Of a stretch of DNA of 64,000 bases, positions 15,047-24,232 are shown piece after piece. A model generated the notes under the pieces. The model was not told the origin of the DNA, made no database searches, and saw only the letters and a program-made list of their open reading frames with translations. The stretch's first letter is position 1. Every line of letters begins with the position of its first letter. This stretch comes from JBCDCB01 sp039182735 (lineage in GTDB: Bacteria > Planctomycetota > Phycisphaerae > Phycisphaerales > UBA1924): NCBI GenBank assembly GCA_039182735.1, contig JBCDCB010000005.1, forward strand, positions 41,482-105,481, in the 5' to 3' direction. Made by a program: the position numbers and the translations under genes.

Positions 15047-17032
15047 ATGACGAGCATCCACGGCATCCCGACATCGACGGATCAGCGCGACGCCTGGTCG
15101 CCCGATCGATCGCGCGCGCACTACGCCATCGACCGCTGGGGCGCCGGCTACTTCGATGTGGATGACCGAGGGCGCATGACCGTGCGCACGAGCGCCGACG
15201 GCACGCGACCCGAGCACGCGATCGTGATCGAAGACGTCGTGCGTGAGCTGCGCGCACGCGGGTTCGCGACGCCGGTGCTGCTGCGATTCCCGGACGTGCT
15301 GACGCACCGCGTCCAGACGCTGGTCGGCGCCTTTGATCGAGCGCGCGAGCAGGACGCGTACGCCGGCGGATACACGTGCCTGTTCCCGATCAAGGTGAAC
15401 CAGGCGCGCCAGGTCGTGGAGCGTGTGATCGAAGAGGCCGTGCGCGCGCACGAAGAGGGCGGATCGGCACGTGTGGGCCTGGAGGCGGGCTCGAAGCCCG
15501 AGCTGTGGGCGGTGCTCGGGCTTGCGGCGGCGCACCCCGAGGTCGAGATCGTCTGCAACGGATTCAAGGACGCCGAGTATCTGGAGACCGCGCTGCTCGC
15601 GTCGCGCCTCGGGCGTCGCGTGACGGTGGTGGTCGAGAGCACGGACGAACTGCGCGCGCTCGTGGAGATCGCCGCGCAGCTGGGCGTGGCACCGCGGATC
15701 GGTCTGCGCGCGCGCCTGACGAGCGCCGGTGCCGGACGCTGGCAGGAGAGCCTCGGCGAACGCTCGAAGTTCGGGCTTACCGCGACGCAAATGCTCGCCG
15801 CGGTCGAGTTCTTGCGTGAGCGGGACGCGCTGGGGAGCCTGCGCTTGCTGCACTTCCACGCGGGGAGTCAGGTCTGCGACGTGCGCGCGCTCAAGCAGAC
15901 CGTGAGCGAACTCGCGTATGTCTACAGCGATCTGTGCGCGCTCGGTGCGCCGCTCGAGGATCTCGATGTCGGCGGGGGGCTCGCGGTCGATTACGACGGC
16001 TCGCGCAGCGCGGGCGAGTCGTCCATGAACTACACGATCGACGAGTACGCGGCCGACGTGGTTGACCGCATCAAGGCGGTGTGCGATCAGCGCGGGATCG
16101 CGCACCCGCGCATCCTCACCGAGTGCGGGCGCGCGATCGCGGCGTACAGCAGCGTGCTGGTGTTCGACGTGCGCGGCGTGACGACGCCGGGCGCGGAATC
16201 GGTCAAGATCCCGGAGATAACGGACCCGCCCCCGCCGCTGGTGGTGCTGCGCGAGACACTCGAGCGGGTTGAGTCGATGGACCCGCTCGAGGCGCTCCAC
16301 GACGCGACGGATGCGCGCGGCGCCCTGCACGCGATCGCTTCGATGGGGTACGCGTCGCTCGTCGCGCGTGCGTCGGGCGAGCGCACGTTCGCGCAGATCG
16401 GTCGCCGTCTGCTGCGGCGCGCGCACGAGGCTGGTACCCGTTCATCGGACTTTGACGAACTCGCTCGCCTGCTCGCCGATCAGGTCCTCGTGAATGTCTC
16501 GGTCTTTCAGTCATTGCCGGACTCGTGGGCGATCGAGCAGCTCTTCCCCATCTGCCCTGTCCACCGGCTCGGTGAGCGCCCGACCCGTCGCGGCGTGCTG
16601 CACGATCTCACCTGCGACAGCGACGGCAAAATCGATCGTTTCGTCGAGCCCGACAACCCGGACGGCACTCGTGTGCGCACGATGATCGACCTGCACGAGC
16701 CGCGCGCGGGCGAGGCGTATCTCCTCGGCGCGTTCCTCGTCGGCGCGTACCAGGAAATCCTGGGCGACTACCACAATCTTTTCGGCGATCAGCACGTCGC
16801 GCACGTGCGCCGTGGCGCCGACGGCTCGCTCGTCATCGAGGACATCGTCCCCGGCGACACCGTCAACGAGGTCCTCGGGTACGTGCACACCGACGCGGAG
16901 GCGCTCCGCTGGCGTGTGCGCGCGGCGTGCGAACGCGCGATCGCTGACGGGCTTATCGATCGAGCGCAGGCGCGCTCGATGCTGGCGCACTACGAGAGCG
17001 GGCTCGAGGGGTACACGTACCTCGAATCATGA
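15047..17032 (+). CDS. speA: Biosynthetic arginine decarboxylase
   Basis: Converts arginine to agmatine, the first step of putrescine/spermidine synthesis. At 661 residues it has the usual SpeA length. Lys116 in CLFPIKVNQ is the PLP lysine of the alanine-racemase-like barrel. LRLLHFHAGSQ and LDVGGGLAVDYDGS bind phosphate and cofactor, ILTECGRAIAA follows, and the active-site Cys is in LFPICPVHRL at about 504. No speB homologue is adjacent. The TGA stop shares the palindrome TCATGA with the stop of the opposite glycosyltransferase gene. Confidence 0.96.
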   Translation: MTSIHGIPTSTDQRDAWSPDRSRAHYAIDRWGAGYFDVDDRGRMTVRTSADGTRPEHAIVIEDVVRELRARGFATPVLLRFPDVLTHRVQTLVGAFDRAREQDAYAGGYTCLFPIKVNQARQVVERVIEEAVRAHEEGGSARVGLEAGSKPELWAVLGLAAAHPEVEIVCNGFKDAEYLETALLASRLGRRVTVVVESTDELRALVEIAAQLGVAPRIGLRARLTSAGAGRWQESLGERSKFGLTATQMLAAVEFLRERDALGSLRLLHFHAGSQVCDVRALKQTVSELAYVYSDLCALGAPLEDLDVGGGLAVDYDGSRSAGESSMNYTIDEYAADVVDRIKAVCDQRGIAHPRILTECGRAIAAYSSVLVFDVRGVTTPGAESVKIPEITDPPPPLVVLRETLERVESMDPLEALHDATDARGALHAIASMGYASLVARASGERTFAQIGRRLLRRAHEAGTRSSDFDELARLLADQVLVNVSVFQSLPDSWAIEQLFPICPVHRLGERPTRRGVLHDLTCDSDGKIDRFVEPDNPDGTRVRTMIDLHEPRAGEAYLLGAFLVGAYQEILGDYHNLFGDQHVAHVRRGADGSLVIEDIVPGDTVNEVLGYVHTDAEALRWRVRAACERAIADGLIDRAQARSMLAHYESGLEGYTYLES

Positions 17033-18259
17033 CGCGGTGCGCGAACGCGCCGATCGGTCCCACACGTCCGCGTCCGCGAAGAGGTGCTCGTTCACGAAGC
17101 GTTCGCTCGACCACACGTAGCGTTCGAGCGCGACGCGGCGTGCGATCCTGCCGGCCTCGACGCGCCACGCGGGATCTGTGGCGACTCTCGTGATCGCGTC
17201 GCGGAGCTGTTCGTCGTTGTCGAAGACGATGCCGCCGCCCTCGTCGAGTTTTTCGACGAGGCATTCCTGCGTGTTCACGATCGTCGGCATGCGCGTGAGC
17301 ATGCCCTGCACCATCGCCTGGCAGAACGTCTCCCACTTCGAGTTCACGATGACGCACGTCATGGTACGGAGGAAAGGGGGCACATCGCTCGACGCCATCC
17401 ACGGATGAGCGATGACATCGTCGGGCAGTTCGCTCCGCGCCGGAGGCTCGCGGTAAGACGCCAGGTGCAACCGGCTGATGCGCCGGACCTCAGCGGGCAA
17501 GGTATTCCAGACGGCGAGCGTCTCGGGCACGCCCTTGTTCGCGGACTCCATTGACCCCAGCAGGCAGAAGTTCACCGGGGTGTCGGGCGTAGCTTCCGGC
17601 GGATCTTCGAGGTTCAGCGCGGGCGGATCGGGGGGAAAAAACAGGTCGGCATTGGGGAGGCCATAGCAGACCGCGCGCCGGACCGAGGGCTCGACGCCGT
17701 GCAGGTCGAACGCGTCGTTGACATAGCCGCTGACGCTGACGACATCGCATGCTCGCTTGTTGACCCACGCGACGGTCTTCGCGCTGGGCCAGCGGTGCGC
17801 GATCATGAGGAAGCGGTCGGCGATGCCTCGGAGCCTCGCGAGCTCCGCGCCGGGCAGGCACCCGCGCGCCACGTTGCCGAGCACGGCGACATCGAACGCT
17901 TTCGTCTCTCTCGGCGAGGCGATCAGGGCGCCGACGATGCTGTTCGGGACGGGCTTGCGCAGGCTCGGCGTGAAGACGACGTCCGGGCGGGCGCCGTCGA
18001 AGTGTTCGTCGAAGCGTTCGCGCCAGGTCGCGTCGGCGATGACCGTCACGCGGACGCCGAGTTGCACGAGGTGCCGGACGAGTTGGATATCGAAGACCTC
18101 GACGCCGCGCAGGCTTTTCTTGCGCCGGTCCATCACGAAGTTGGGCGTGAGGAAGAGCACGCTCTTGCCGGCGTGCGCGAAGCCTGCGGAGGGGGCGATG
18201 GGGGGATAGCGCCGGTCGATGGTGCTGGTCGCGGTGGGCGCGTCGGCGGCGAGAGTCAT
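17027..18259 (-). CDS. Glycosyltransferase, GT-B fold (GT4-like)
   Basis: Predicted sugar transferase acting at the cytoplasmic face in cell-surface polysaccharide or glycolipid synthesis. The 410-residue protein has an N-terminal Rossmann-like half beginning SVLFLTPNFVMDRRKKSLRGVEVF, with the GVE/G-rich acceptor loop. A C-terminal donor-binding half has FCLLGSMESANKGVPETL and CVIVNSKWETFCQAMVQGML, where E-x7-E of GT4 enzymes would lie (WETFCQAMVQGM). The donor and acceptor are not predictable. The start is set by the TACGAT box exactly 6 bases upstream. It stands alone between speA and an oppositely directed operon. Confidence 0.85.
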   Translation of the reverse strand: MTLAADAPTATSTIDRRYPPIAPSAGFAHAGKSVLFLTPNFVMDRRKKSLRGVEVFDIQLVRHLVQLGVRVTVIADATWRERFDEHFDGARPDVVFTPSLRKPVPNSIVGALIASPRETKAFDVAVLGNVARGCLPGAELARLRGIADRFLMIAHRWPSAKTVAWVNKRACDVVSVSGYVNDAFDLHGVEPSVRRAVCYGLPNADLFFPPDPPALNLEDPPEATPDTPVNFCLLGSMESANKGVPETLAVWNTLPAEVRRISRLHLASYREPPARSELPDDVIAHPWMASSDVPPFLRTMTCVIVNSKWETFCQAMVQGMLTRMPTIVNTQECLVEKLDEGGGIVFDNDEQLRDAITRVATDPAWRVEAGRIARRVALERYVWSSERFVNEHLFADADVWDRSARSRTAS

Positions 18260-18265
18260 GGGGCG

Positions 18266-18271
18266 ATCGTA
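18266..18271 (-). promoter_or_regulatory. -10 box TACGAT for the glycosyltransferase gene, leaderless spacing
   Basis: On the minus strand TACGAT is followed by CGCCCC and then the ATG, a 6-base gap. Confidence 0.6.
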
Positions 18272-18286
18272 GCGTGGTGAATCCGC

Positions 18287-18292
18287 TAGACT
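18287..18292 (+). promoter_or_regulatory. -10 box TAGACT with short leader and strong ribosome site
   Basis: TAGACT gives a leader of about 19 bases that contains AGAGGAG (18306-18312), 5 bases before a TTG start. This is a clear leadered gene in a window where many genes look leaderless; the strong site may offset the weak TTG codon. Confidence 0.55.
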
Positions 18293-18317
18293 CGCGCGTC
18301 CACCGAGAGGAGTCGCC

Positions 18318-19232
18318 TTGCACGAGAGCGTGCGCACATTGCTGACGGGGATCGTTGACTACGCCGGGCTCTTCCCGCCGGCGAAGCTCGACATGGTGCC
18401 GAGCGTGCGCGACTTCGCGTCGTACCGATCGAGCGCGGAGTCTTGGATGTTGGCGCGGTTCGTGGTGCCGGTGGCTCGTCTGCGCGAGTTCGCGGAGGCG
18501 TCGAGCGACGCGCTGCCGCGGACGGGCGAGCCCTGGCGGCTGAGCGCGCTCGTCGGCGCGGATCTGAACGCCGATGTGGAGACGGTGTTCGACTTCAACA
18601 GCGCGTACGCGCCGGGCGAGGGCGCGGAGCACGCCGACGGCGGCGCGGTGATCGACACGCTCGAGATCCGCGCGAGCGACGGCGCATCGATCGACGAGGC
18701 GATGCGCGCGGTGCCGGAGCAGCTCGATCCGTTCTTTGAGATCCCGTGGAACGGCGATGCGCGCGGCGTGATCGCGGCGATCGCGGGGACCGGCGCACGC
18801 GCCAAGATCCGCACGGGCGGCGTGACGCCCGAGCTCATCCCGCCGACAGACGCGGTGGCGCGGTTCATCCACGCGTGCGCCTCGGCGGACGTGGCGTTCA
18901 AGGCGACCGCGGGCCTGCATCACCCGGTGCGGGCCGAGCAGCCGCTGACGTATGAGGACACGCCGCCCCGCGCAACGATGCACGGCTATCTGAACGTCTT
19001 TCTCGGTGCCGCCATCGCGCAGCACACGCGCGCGAGCGTCGAGGAAATCGACCTCGTACTCAATGAGACTGACCCCAAGGCCTTCGACTTTCATGGCGCC
19101 GGTGTCGAAGTTCGCGGCGTGGCGCTCGACACCGCGCAGCTCGCCCGCACGCGCGAGACGCTCGCGATTTCATTCGGCTCGTGCTCGTTCACCGAACCCG
19201 TTGACGACGCTCGCGCGATCGACCTCCTCTGA
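18318..19232 (+). CDS. Conserved protein of unknown function encoded with fumarylacetoacetase
   Basis: The 304-residue protein starts with TTG behind AGAGGAG. It begins with ESVRTLLTGIVDYAGLFPPAKLDM and has no signal peptide or membrane helix. Features include FFEIPWNG, RAKIRTGGVTPELIPP, and AFKATAGLHHPVR, which recall phosphate- or Lys-based barrel sites (RTGG, KATAGLHH) and suggest a TIM-barrel-like enzyme. I do not recognise the family. It is 12 bases upstream of the fahA-like gene, so a role in the same aromatic-ring or hydroxy-acid breakdown is a reasonable inference from context only. Confidence 0.85.
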   Translation: MHESVRTLLTGIVDYAGLFPPAKLDMVPSVRDFASYRSSAESWMLARFVVPVARLREFAEASSDALPRTGEPWRLSALVGADLNADVETVFDFNSAYAPGEGAEHADGGAVIDTLEIRASDGASIDEAMRAVPEQLDPFFEIPWNGDARGVIAAIAGTGARAKIRTGGVTPELIPPTDAVARFIHACASADVAFKATAGLHHPVRAEQPLTYEDTPPRATMHGYLNVFLGAAIAQHTRASVEEIDLVLNETDPKAFDFHGAGVEVRGVALDTAQLARTRETLAISFGSCSFTEPVDDARAIDLL

Positions 19233-19244
19233 TTGGACCAACGC

Positions 19245-20627
19245 ATGCGACCCGAACTCGATGACACGCACGACCCGAGCCTGCGATCGTGGGTCGAAGC
19301 CGCGAACGATGACGCGAACAACTTCCCGATCCAGAACCTGCCCTTCGGCGTCTTCTCCGTGGACGGTGAAGACGAAGACGACGCGCGCGTGGGTGTCGCG
19401 ATCGGCGATCACATTGTCGATCTCGCGGAACTCGTCGATGCGCGCATGTTCCCCGGGCTCGACTCCGCCGACGAGCCGCTGATCGACGATGTCGCGGTGC
19501 CCATGCTCAACCTGCTCATGATGAGCGATGCGACGCGCGTGCGCGGCATCCGGCAGCGTCTCAGCGAACTGCTCAGCGAGGGCAACGACGAGCTCCGCAA
19601 GAAGAAGAAACTGGTCGAGCGTGCGCTCGTCCCGATGGAGGCGTGCGAGCTGCACATGCCGGTGGATGTCGGCGACTTCACCGACTTCTACGCGAGCAAG
19701 CACCACGCGACGAACGTGGGTTCGATGTTCCGCCCGGACAACCCGCTGCTGCCGAACTACGTGCATATCCCCGTCGGGTATCACGGGCGTTCGAGCAGCG
19801 TGATCGTGAGCGGCGAGGCGGTGACGCGCCCGAACGGTCAGACCAAAGCGGATGATGCCGACCGACCGAGTTTCGGGCCGTGCAAGCTGCTCGATTACGA
19901 GATGGAAGTCGGGCTGTTTATCGGCGGCGAGGACAACGAGCTGGGCGAGCCCGTGCCGCTGCGCGACGCGTGGGAGCGGCTGTGGGGCGTGGTGCTGCTG
20001 AACGATTGGTCGGCGCGCGACATGCAGAAGTGGGAGTACCAGCCGCTGGGCCCGTTCCTGGCCAAGTCGTTCGCGTCCACGATTTCGCCGTGGGTGGTGA
20101 CGCGCGACGCGCTCGCGCCCTTCCGCTGCGCGGTGACGTCGCGGACCGATGCCGACCCCGATCCGCTGGAGCACCTGTACCACGACGACGATCAATCGGC
20201 GGGCATGATCGATATGACGGTCGAGGTGTACCTGCTCACCGAGCAGATGCGCAAGAAGAAGGTGGACGCGGTGCGATTGAGCAGCGGGTCGTACCGCGAC
20301 ATGTTCTGGACGCCCGGGCAGATGATCGCCCACCACGCCAGCAACGGCTGCAATCTGGAAGCGGGCGACCTGCTCGGCAGCGGGACGATCAGCGGGCCAG
20401 AACGCGAGTCGCGCGGCTGCCTGCTGGAGCTCACGTGGAACGGCAGCGCGACGGACCCGAAGCCGGGCTCCGACCGCTCGCCCATCGTGCTGCCAACGGG
20501 TGAAGAGCGTGTGTTCCTGCAAGACGGCGACGAGGTGATCATGCGCGGGTACTGCGAGCGCGAGGGCGCGCGCCGGATCGGGTTCGGCGAGTGCCGAGCG
20601 GTCGTCGAGCCGGCACCGAAGGCGTGA
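19245..20627 (+). CDS. fahA: Fumarylacetoacetase
   Basis: Hydrolyses fumarylacetoacetate to fumarate and acetoacetate, the final step of tyrosine/homogentisate breakdown. The 460-residue protein has a small N-terminal SH3-like domain and a FAH barrel. The active site DFTDFYASKHHATNVG (144-159) supplies the calcium ligand Asp147 and the catalytic His154, followed by VHIPVGYHGRSSS. EVGLFIG carries metal-binding Glu residues, and NDWSARDMQKWEYQPLGPFLAKSF and LGSGTISGP follow. No homogentisate dioxygenase or maleylacetoacetate isomerase gene is in the window. The ATG at 19245 is preferred to an in-frame TTG at 19233. Confidence 0.95.
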   Translation: MRPELDDTHDPSLRSWVEAANDDANNFPIQNLPFGVFSVDGEDEDDARVGVAIGDHIVDLAELVDARMFPGLDSADEPLIDDVAVPMLNLLMMSDATRVRGIRQRLSELLSEGNDELRKKKKLVERALVPMEACELHMPVDVGDFTDFYASKHHATNVGSMFRPDNPLLPNYVHIPVGYHGRSSSVIVSGEAVTRPNGQTKADDADRPSFGPCKLLDYEMEVGLFIGGEDNELGEPVPLRDAWERLWGVVLLNDWSARDMQKWEYQPLGPFLAKSFASTISPWVVTRDALAPFRCAVTSRTDADPDPLEHLYHDDDQSAGMIDMTVEVYLLTEQMRKKKVDAVRLSSGSYRDMFWTPGQMIAHHASNGCNLEAGDLLGSGTISGPERESRGCLLELTWNGSATDPKPGSDRSPIVLPTGEERVFLQDGDEVIMRGYCEREGARRIGFGECRAVVEPAPKA

Positions 20628-20631
20628 TCGC

Positions 20632-21687
20632 ATGAGCGACGTCGTCGATCTGCGAAGCGACACCATCACGCGCCCGACAGACGCGATGCGCGACGCGATG
20701 GCGCGCGCAGAGGTCGGCGACGATGTGCTGCAGGACGATCCGACCGTGATCCGGCTCGAAGAGCGTGTTGCGGAGATCCTCGGCAAAGAGGCCGCGCTCT
20801 TTGTGCCCTCGGGCACAATGGCCAACCAGCTGGCGATCCGCTTCCACTGCGAACCGGGCGATGAGATCATCGTGCACGGCGAATCGCACATCGTGCACTA
20901 CGAGAGCGGCGCGCCGGCGGCGCTCTGGGGGTGTTCCACCGCCTTTGCGTACGGGGATCGGGGCTTCTTCACGCCCGACGACGTGCGCGACCTGATCCGC
21001 TATCGCGATGTCCACTGCGCACGCTCGCGCCTGGTCGTCATGGAGAACACGCACAACCGGGGCGGCGGCGCGGTCTGGCCCGTCGATCGATTTGCGTCCG
21101 TTGCGGCGCGTGCAAAGGAAGAGCAACTGCGTGTACACCTCGACGGTGCGCGTCTCTGGAACGCGGGCGTCGCCGCGGGCGAGCCGCTTACGGTGTGGAC
21201 GCAGCACGCCGACAGCGTGAGCGTGTGCTTCTCGAAGGGGCTCGGCGCACCGGTGGGATCGGCGCTGGCGAGCACACGCGAGAACATCGAGAAAGCCAGA
21301 CGTTTCCGCAAGATGCTCGGCGGCGGGATGCGCCAGGTCGGCATCGTCGCGGCGGGCGCGCTGCACGCGGTCGAGCACCATCGCGAGCGGCTCGCCGACG
21401 ATCACGCCAACGCCAAGGCGCTCGCGGAAGGCATCGCCGATGTGCCCGGTGTCTCCATCGACCCGTCGAGCATCGAGACGAACATCCTGTACTTCGGTGT
21501 GGATCTCCCGGGCGAGCGGGAACCCGCGCAGCGTGTGTGCGATGCGCTCGAAGCAAGCGGCGTGCGCATGCTCTCGGAAACACGCAACCGCGTTCGCGCC
21601 GTGACCAACATGCACGTTGATCGTGCGATGATCGATCGCGCGGCGCAGGCGGTCCGCGACGCGATGGCGACACTCACTTCTCGATGA
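20632..21687 (+). CDS. ltaA: Low-specificity L-threonine aldolase
   Basis: PLP enzyme that splits threonine or allo-threonine into glycine and acetaldehyde. The 351-residue protein starts DLRSDTITRPTDAMRDAM and EVGDDVLQDDP, the family signature, with PSGTMANQLAI as the cofactor phosphate site, HLDGARLWNA at about 169-178 and Lys202 (SVCFSKGLGAPVGS) as the PLP lysine. It follows the fumarylacetoacetase gene by 4 bases and probably belongs to the same three-gene operon. Its 3' end overlaps the opposite YyaL-like gene by 14 bases. Confidence 0.94.
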   Translation: MSDVVDLRSDTITRPTDAMRDAMARAEVGDDVLQDDPTVIRLEERVAEILGKEAALFVPSGTMANQLAIRFHCEPGDEIIVHGESHIVHYESGAPAALWGCSTAFAYGDRGFFTPDDVRDLIRYRDVHCARSRLVVMENTHNRGGGAVWPVDRFASVAARAKEEQLRVHLDGARLWNAGVAAGEPLTVWTQHADSVSVCFSKGLGAPVGSALASTRENIEKARRFRKMLGGGMRQVGIVAAGALHAVEHHRERLADDHANAKALAEGIADVPGVSIDPSSIETNILYFGVDLPGEREPAQRVCDALEASGVRMLSETRNRVRAVTNMHVDRAMIDRAAQAVRDAMATLTSR

Positions 21688-24106
21688 GCGCGACCGAGAG
21701 CGATGTGCGCACCGGCTTGAAGCATTGGCGATCGTCGCAGGGCTGGTACGTCACGGTCAGCCGGGGCGTGCCCGACCACGCGGCCTCCGTTCGGCGCAGC
21801 GTCACGGGGATCGTGACGGCGCCCTCGTAGACCATCAGCTGCTGACCTTGCGTCTCGGGCGCCTGCCCGAGATACGCGTGCGGCTCGGGGTAGGCGGGGA
21901 TCGCCTCGACGCCCGTGCCGCCCATGATTCGAATGTCGAGGCCCTGCATGCCGTCGATGCCCGGCTCGGGCGCGTTGACGTGCACGCCCGGCTCGATGTC
22001 GAGCTTCAGCACCAGCACCTGCTCGGTGCCGTGTGCGAGTTCGATCCGGTCGCGGTCGGCGAGGATTTTGACCGGTGAACGTGCCGCATCCTCGGCTTCT
22101 TCGGGCGGCGCGGGCTCTGGCCACTTCTCGATCAGCGCCCGGTCCAGTGCCATCACGCGGTACAGCGCGCGCGTCGAGTTGATGGTCGCGACGGGCGACT
22201 CACGCAGGTCACCGCTTACCGAGCCGAGCAGCGCGACGGCGTCCACGAGGTAGTCGCGATTGCTTGTGATGTCGAAGAGGTCGAGCAGGGCGTGCGTCAT
22301 GACGCTGACGGGCGCGGGGATCGCGCCGTCGTACGTCGAGCGCGAGCGCACGATGAGGTCGGGGCGCCCGGCGCGGGTGTCGAACATGGCGCCGATAGAC
22401 GACGGGTCGCCGAAGTGCTGGTGCGCCTTCTTGAGCAGCGCCTCGGCACCGTCGAGGAACGTGAGATCGGCGCGTCCGCTCGCCGCGCTCACCCGGTGCA
22501 GCGTGACCAGCCCCTGGATCACGTTCGCGTAGTCCTCGAAGAAGGCGTCGGTCTGCCCCGGCCCGTTGCGCCACACACGCAGCAGGTCGCCGCCTTGCGT
22601 GCGCATGTCGTCGAGCACGAAGCGCGCGGCCTTCTCCGCCGCGTCGAGATACCTCAGGTCGCCCGTGATGATCGCGCCCGTCGCGAAGGCCCCGATCATC
22701 ATGCCGTTCCACGACGCGATGACCTTGTCGTCGAGCCCGGGCTGCTCACGCCGAGCGCGAACCTCGTACAGCTTCGTGTTGATGCGATCGCGCCACGCGA
22801 GCAGTTCGTCACGGCTCATGCCTTGGCGCTTCGCGAGTTCGTCGGCCCGCGCGGGCATGAAGAGCACGTTCTTCCACCCGTCCTCGGGGTGGTGCGGGTC
22901 GCGGAAGTTCGTGCCCTGATCGATGCCGTAAAGCACTTTGGCGAAGGCGGCGTCGCCCGAAGAGAGCGCCTCATCGATTTCCTGCTCGGTCCAGAGGTAG
23001 TTGAGCCCTTCGCGGGCGTTGACCTCGGCGTCTTGCGCGGAGAAGAACCCGCCGCGCGCATGCGTCATCTCCTTGAGCACGTAATCGAGCGTCTCGATGA
23101 GGATGCGCTTGTCGTGCGGGTCCTGTGTGCGTGCGTACGAGCGGGCGTAGAGCGTGGCGAGCTGGGCCTGGTCGTAGAGCATTTTCTCGAAGTGGGGGAC
23201 GAGCCACTTCTCGTCGGTGGAGTAGCGGTGGAAGCCGCCGCCGACTTGGTCGTTCATGCCGCCGATCGCCATGGCGTCGAGGGTCTTGCGGATGGCGAGG
23301 TCCACGCGATCGAGCGTGCGCTGGTCGCCGATGGCGGGTCGGACATCGAGGAGGAACTCGAGGTAGACGGGCTGGGGGAACTTGGGCGCGCCGCCGAAGC
23401 CGCCGTGCTCGTCGTCGAAGATCTGCACGAGCGTGGCGATGGCCTGCCCGAGCTGTTCGTCACCGATGCGCACGGGCGATGGCGTCTCGCTGAGGTCCTG
23501 GCGGATGCCGGTCGTCAGGCGCGAAGCGGTCTGCACGACGCGCGCGCGCTGGTTGGTCCACGCGCCGCTGATCTGTTTGCAGAGGTCGGTGAAGCCGGGA
23601 CGACCGAAGTTGGCTTCCTTGGGGAAGTACGTCCCGCCGAAGAAGGGCTTGAGCCCCGGGTCGTCTTCGCCCTCTGCTCCCGGCGGTGTGAGCCAGGCGC
23701 TCATGGGCCAGCCGCCGGAGCCCGTCATCATCTGCACAGCTTTCATGTAGACGTCGTCCACGTCTGGCCGCTCTTCGCGATCGACCTTCACGTTGACAAA
23801 GAGCTCGTTCATGACCGCGGCAACGCCGGGGTCCTCGAAGGACTCACGCTCCATCACGTGGCACCAGTAGCAGGTGGAGTAGCCGACGCTGAGGAAGATC
23901 GGCACGCCGCGCTGGCGGGCGGCTTCGAAGGCCTCCGGGCCCCACGGGTACCAGTCCACCGGGTTCTTCGCGTGCTGAAGCAGGTAGGGAGAGGACTCAC
24001 GGGCGAGTCTGTTTGTGTTTCGATCGGTGTCTGCGTCCGCGGTGTGGGCGTTGGTCATGGTGAGCGCCAAGAGGGTGAGCAGCTGGATGGGCGAGCGGGT
24101 CTTCAT
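21674..24106 (-). CDS. Secreted YyaL-type thioredoxin-domain protein fused to a DsbD-alpha-like domain
   Basis: Exported 810-residue protein. It has a signal peptide (about 1-22), then a DUF255 thioredoxin-like domain starting RLARESSPYLLQHAKNPVDWYPW, with the CxxC motif Cys79-Tyr-Trp-Cys82. A large alpha/alpha-barrel region like N-acylglucosamine epimerases follows (about 200-650), including GGFGGAPKFPQP, GGGFHRYSTDEKWLVPHFEKMLYDQAQL and WNGMMIGA. The last 130 residues resemble the N-terminal alpha domain of DsbD, ending TYQPCDDRQCFKPV with Cys790 and Cys795. Family function is unclear; the added domain suggests a periplasmic thiol-redox role. Most relatives are cytoplasmic and lack the signal peptide and last domain. 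Confidence 0.9.
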   Translation of the reverse strand: MKTRSPIQLLTLLALTMTNAHTADADTDRNTNRLARESSPYLLQHAKNPVDWYPWGPEAFEAARQRGVPIFLSVGYSTCYWCHVMERESFEDPGVAAVMNELFVNVKVDREERPDVDDVYMKAVQMMTGSGGWPMSAWLTPPGAEGEDDPGLKPFFGGTYFPKEANFGRPGFTDLCKQISGAWTNQRARVVQTASRLTTGIRQDLSETPSPVRIGDEQLGQAIATLVQIFDDEHGGFGGAPKFPQPVYLEFLLDVRPAIGDQRTLDRVDLAIRKTLDAMAIGGMNDQVGGGFHRYSTDEKWLVPHFEKMLYDQAQLATLYARSYARTQDPHDKRILIETLDYVLKEMTHARGGFFSAQDAEVNAREGLNYLWTEQEIDEALSSGDAAFAKVLYGIDQGTNFRDPHHPEDGWKNVLFMPARADELAKRQGMSRDELLAWRDRINTKLYEVRARREQPGLDDKVIASWNGMMIGAFATGAIITGDLRYLDAAEKAARFVLDDMRTQGGDLLRVWRNGPGQTDAFFEDYANVIQGLVTLHRVSAASGRADLTFLDGAEALLKKAHQHFGDPSSIGAMFDTRAGRPDLIVRSRSTYDGAIPAPVSVMTHALLDLFDITSNRDYLVDAVALLGSVSGDLRESPVATINSTRALYRVMALDRALIEKWPEPAPPEEAEDAARSPVKILADRDRIELAHGTEQVLVLKLDIEPGVHVNAPEPGIDGMQGLDIRIMGGTGVEAIPAYPEPHAYLGQAPETQGQQLMVYEGAVTIPVTLRRTEAAWSGTPRLTVTYQPCDDRQCFKPVRTSLSVALIEK

Positions 24107-24113
24107 GGAGCGG

Positions 24114-24119
24114 ACTCTA
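24114..24119 (-). promoter_or_regulatory. -10 box TAGAGT for the YyaL-like gene
   Basis: On the minus strand TAGAGT is followed by 7 bases and the ATG, close to the leaderless spacing seen elsewhere. Confidence 0.5.
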
Positions 24120-24167
24120 GGTGCATGCGGAGGCGAAACGGGGCTTTCCCGTGTGCCGACCGGCGGC

Positions 24168-24173
24168 TACACT
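24168..24173 (+). promoter_or_regulatory. -10 box TACACT for rpmB
   Basis: TACACT would start transcription near 24180, giving rpmB a leader of about 53 bases. The leader has no strong ribosome site (only GAGA near 24225). The 126 bases between the divergent genes hold both promoters. Confidence 0.45.
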
Positions 24174-24232
24174 CCTCGCCCGCGTGCAGGGTCGCCCGCG
24201 GACTTCAGCAAGCCGATCGACCGAGACAAGCC

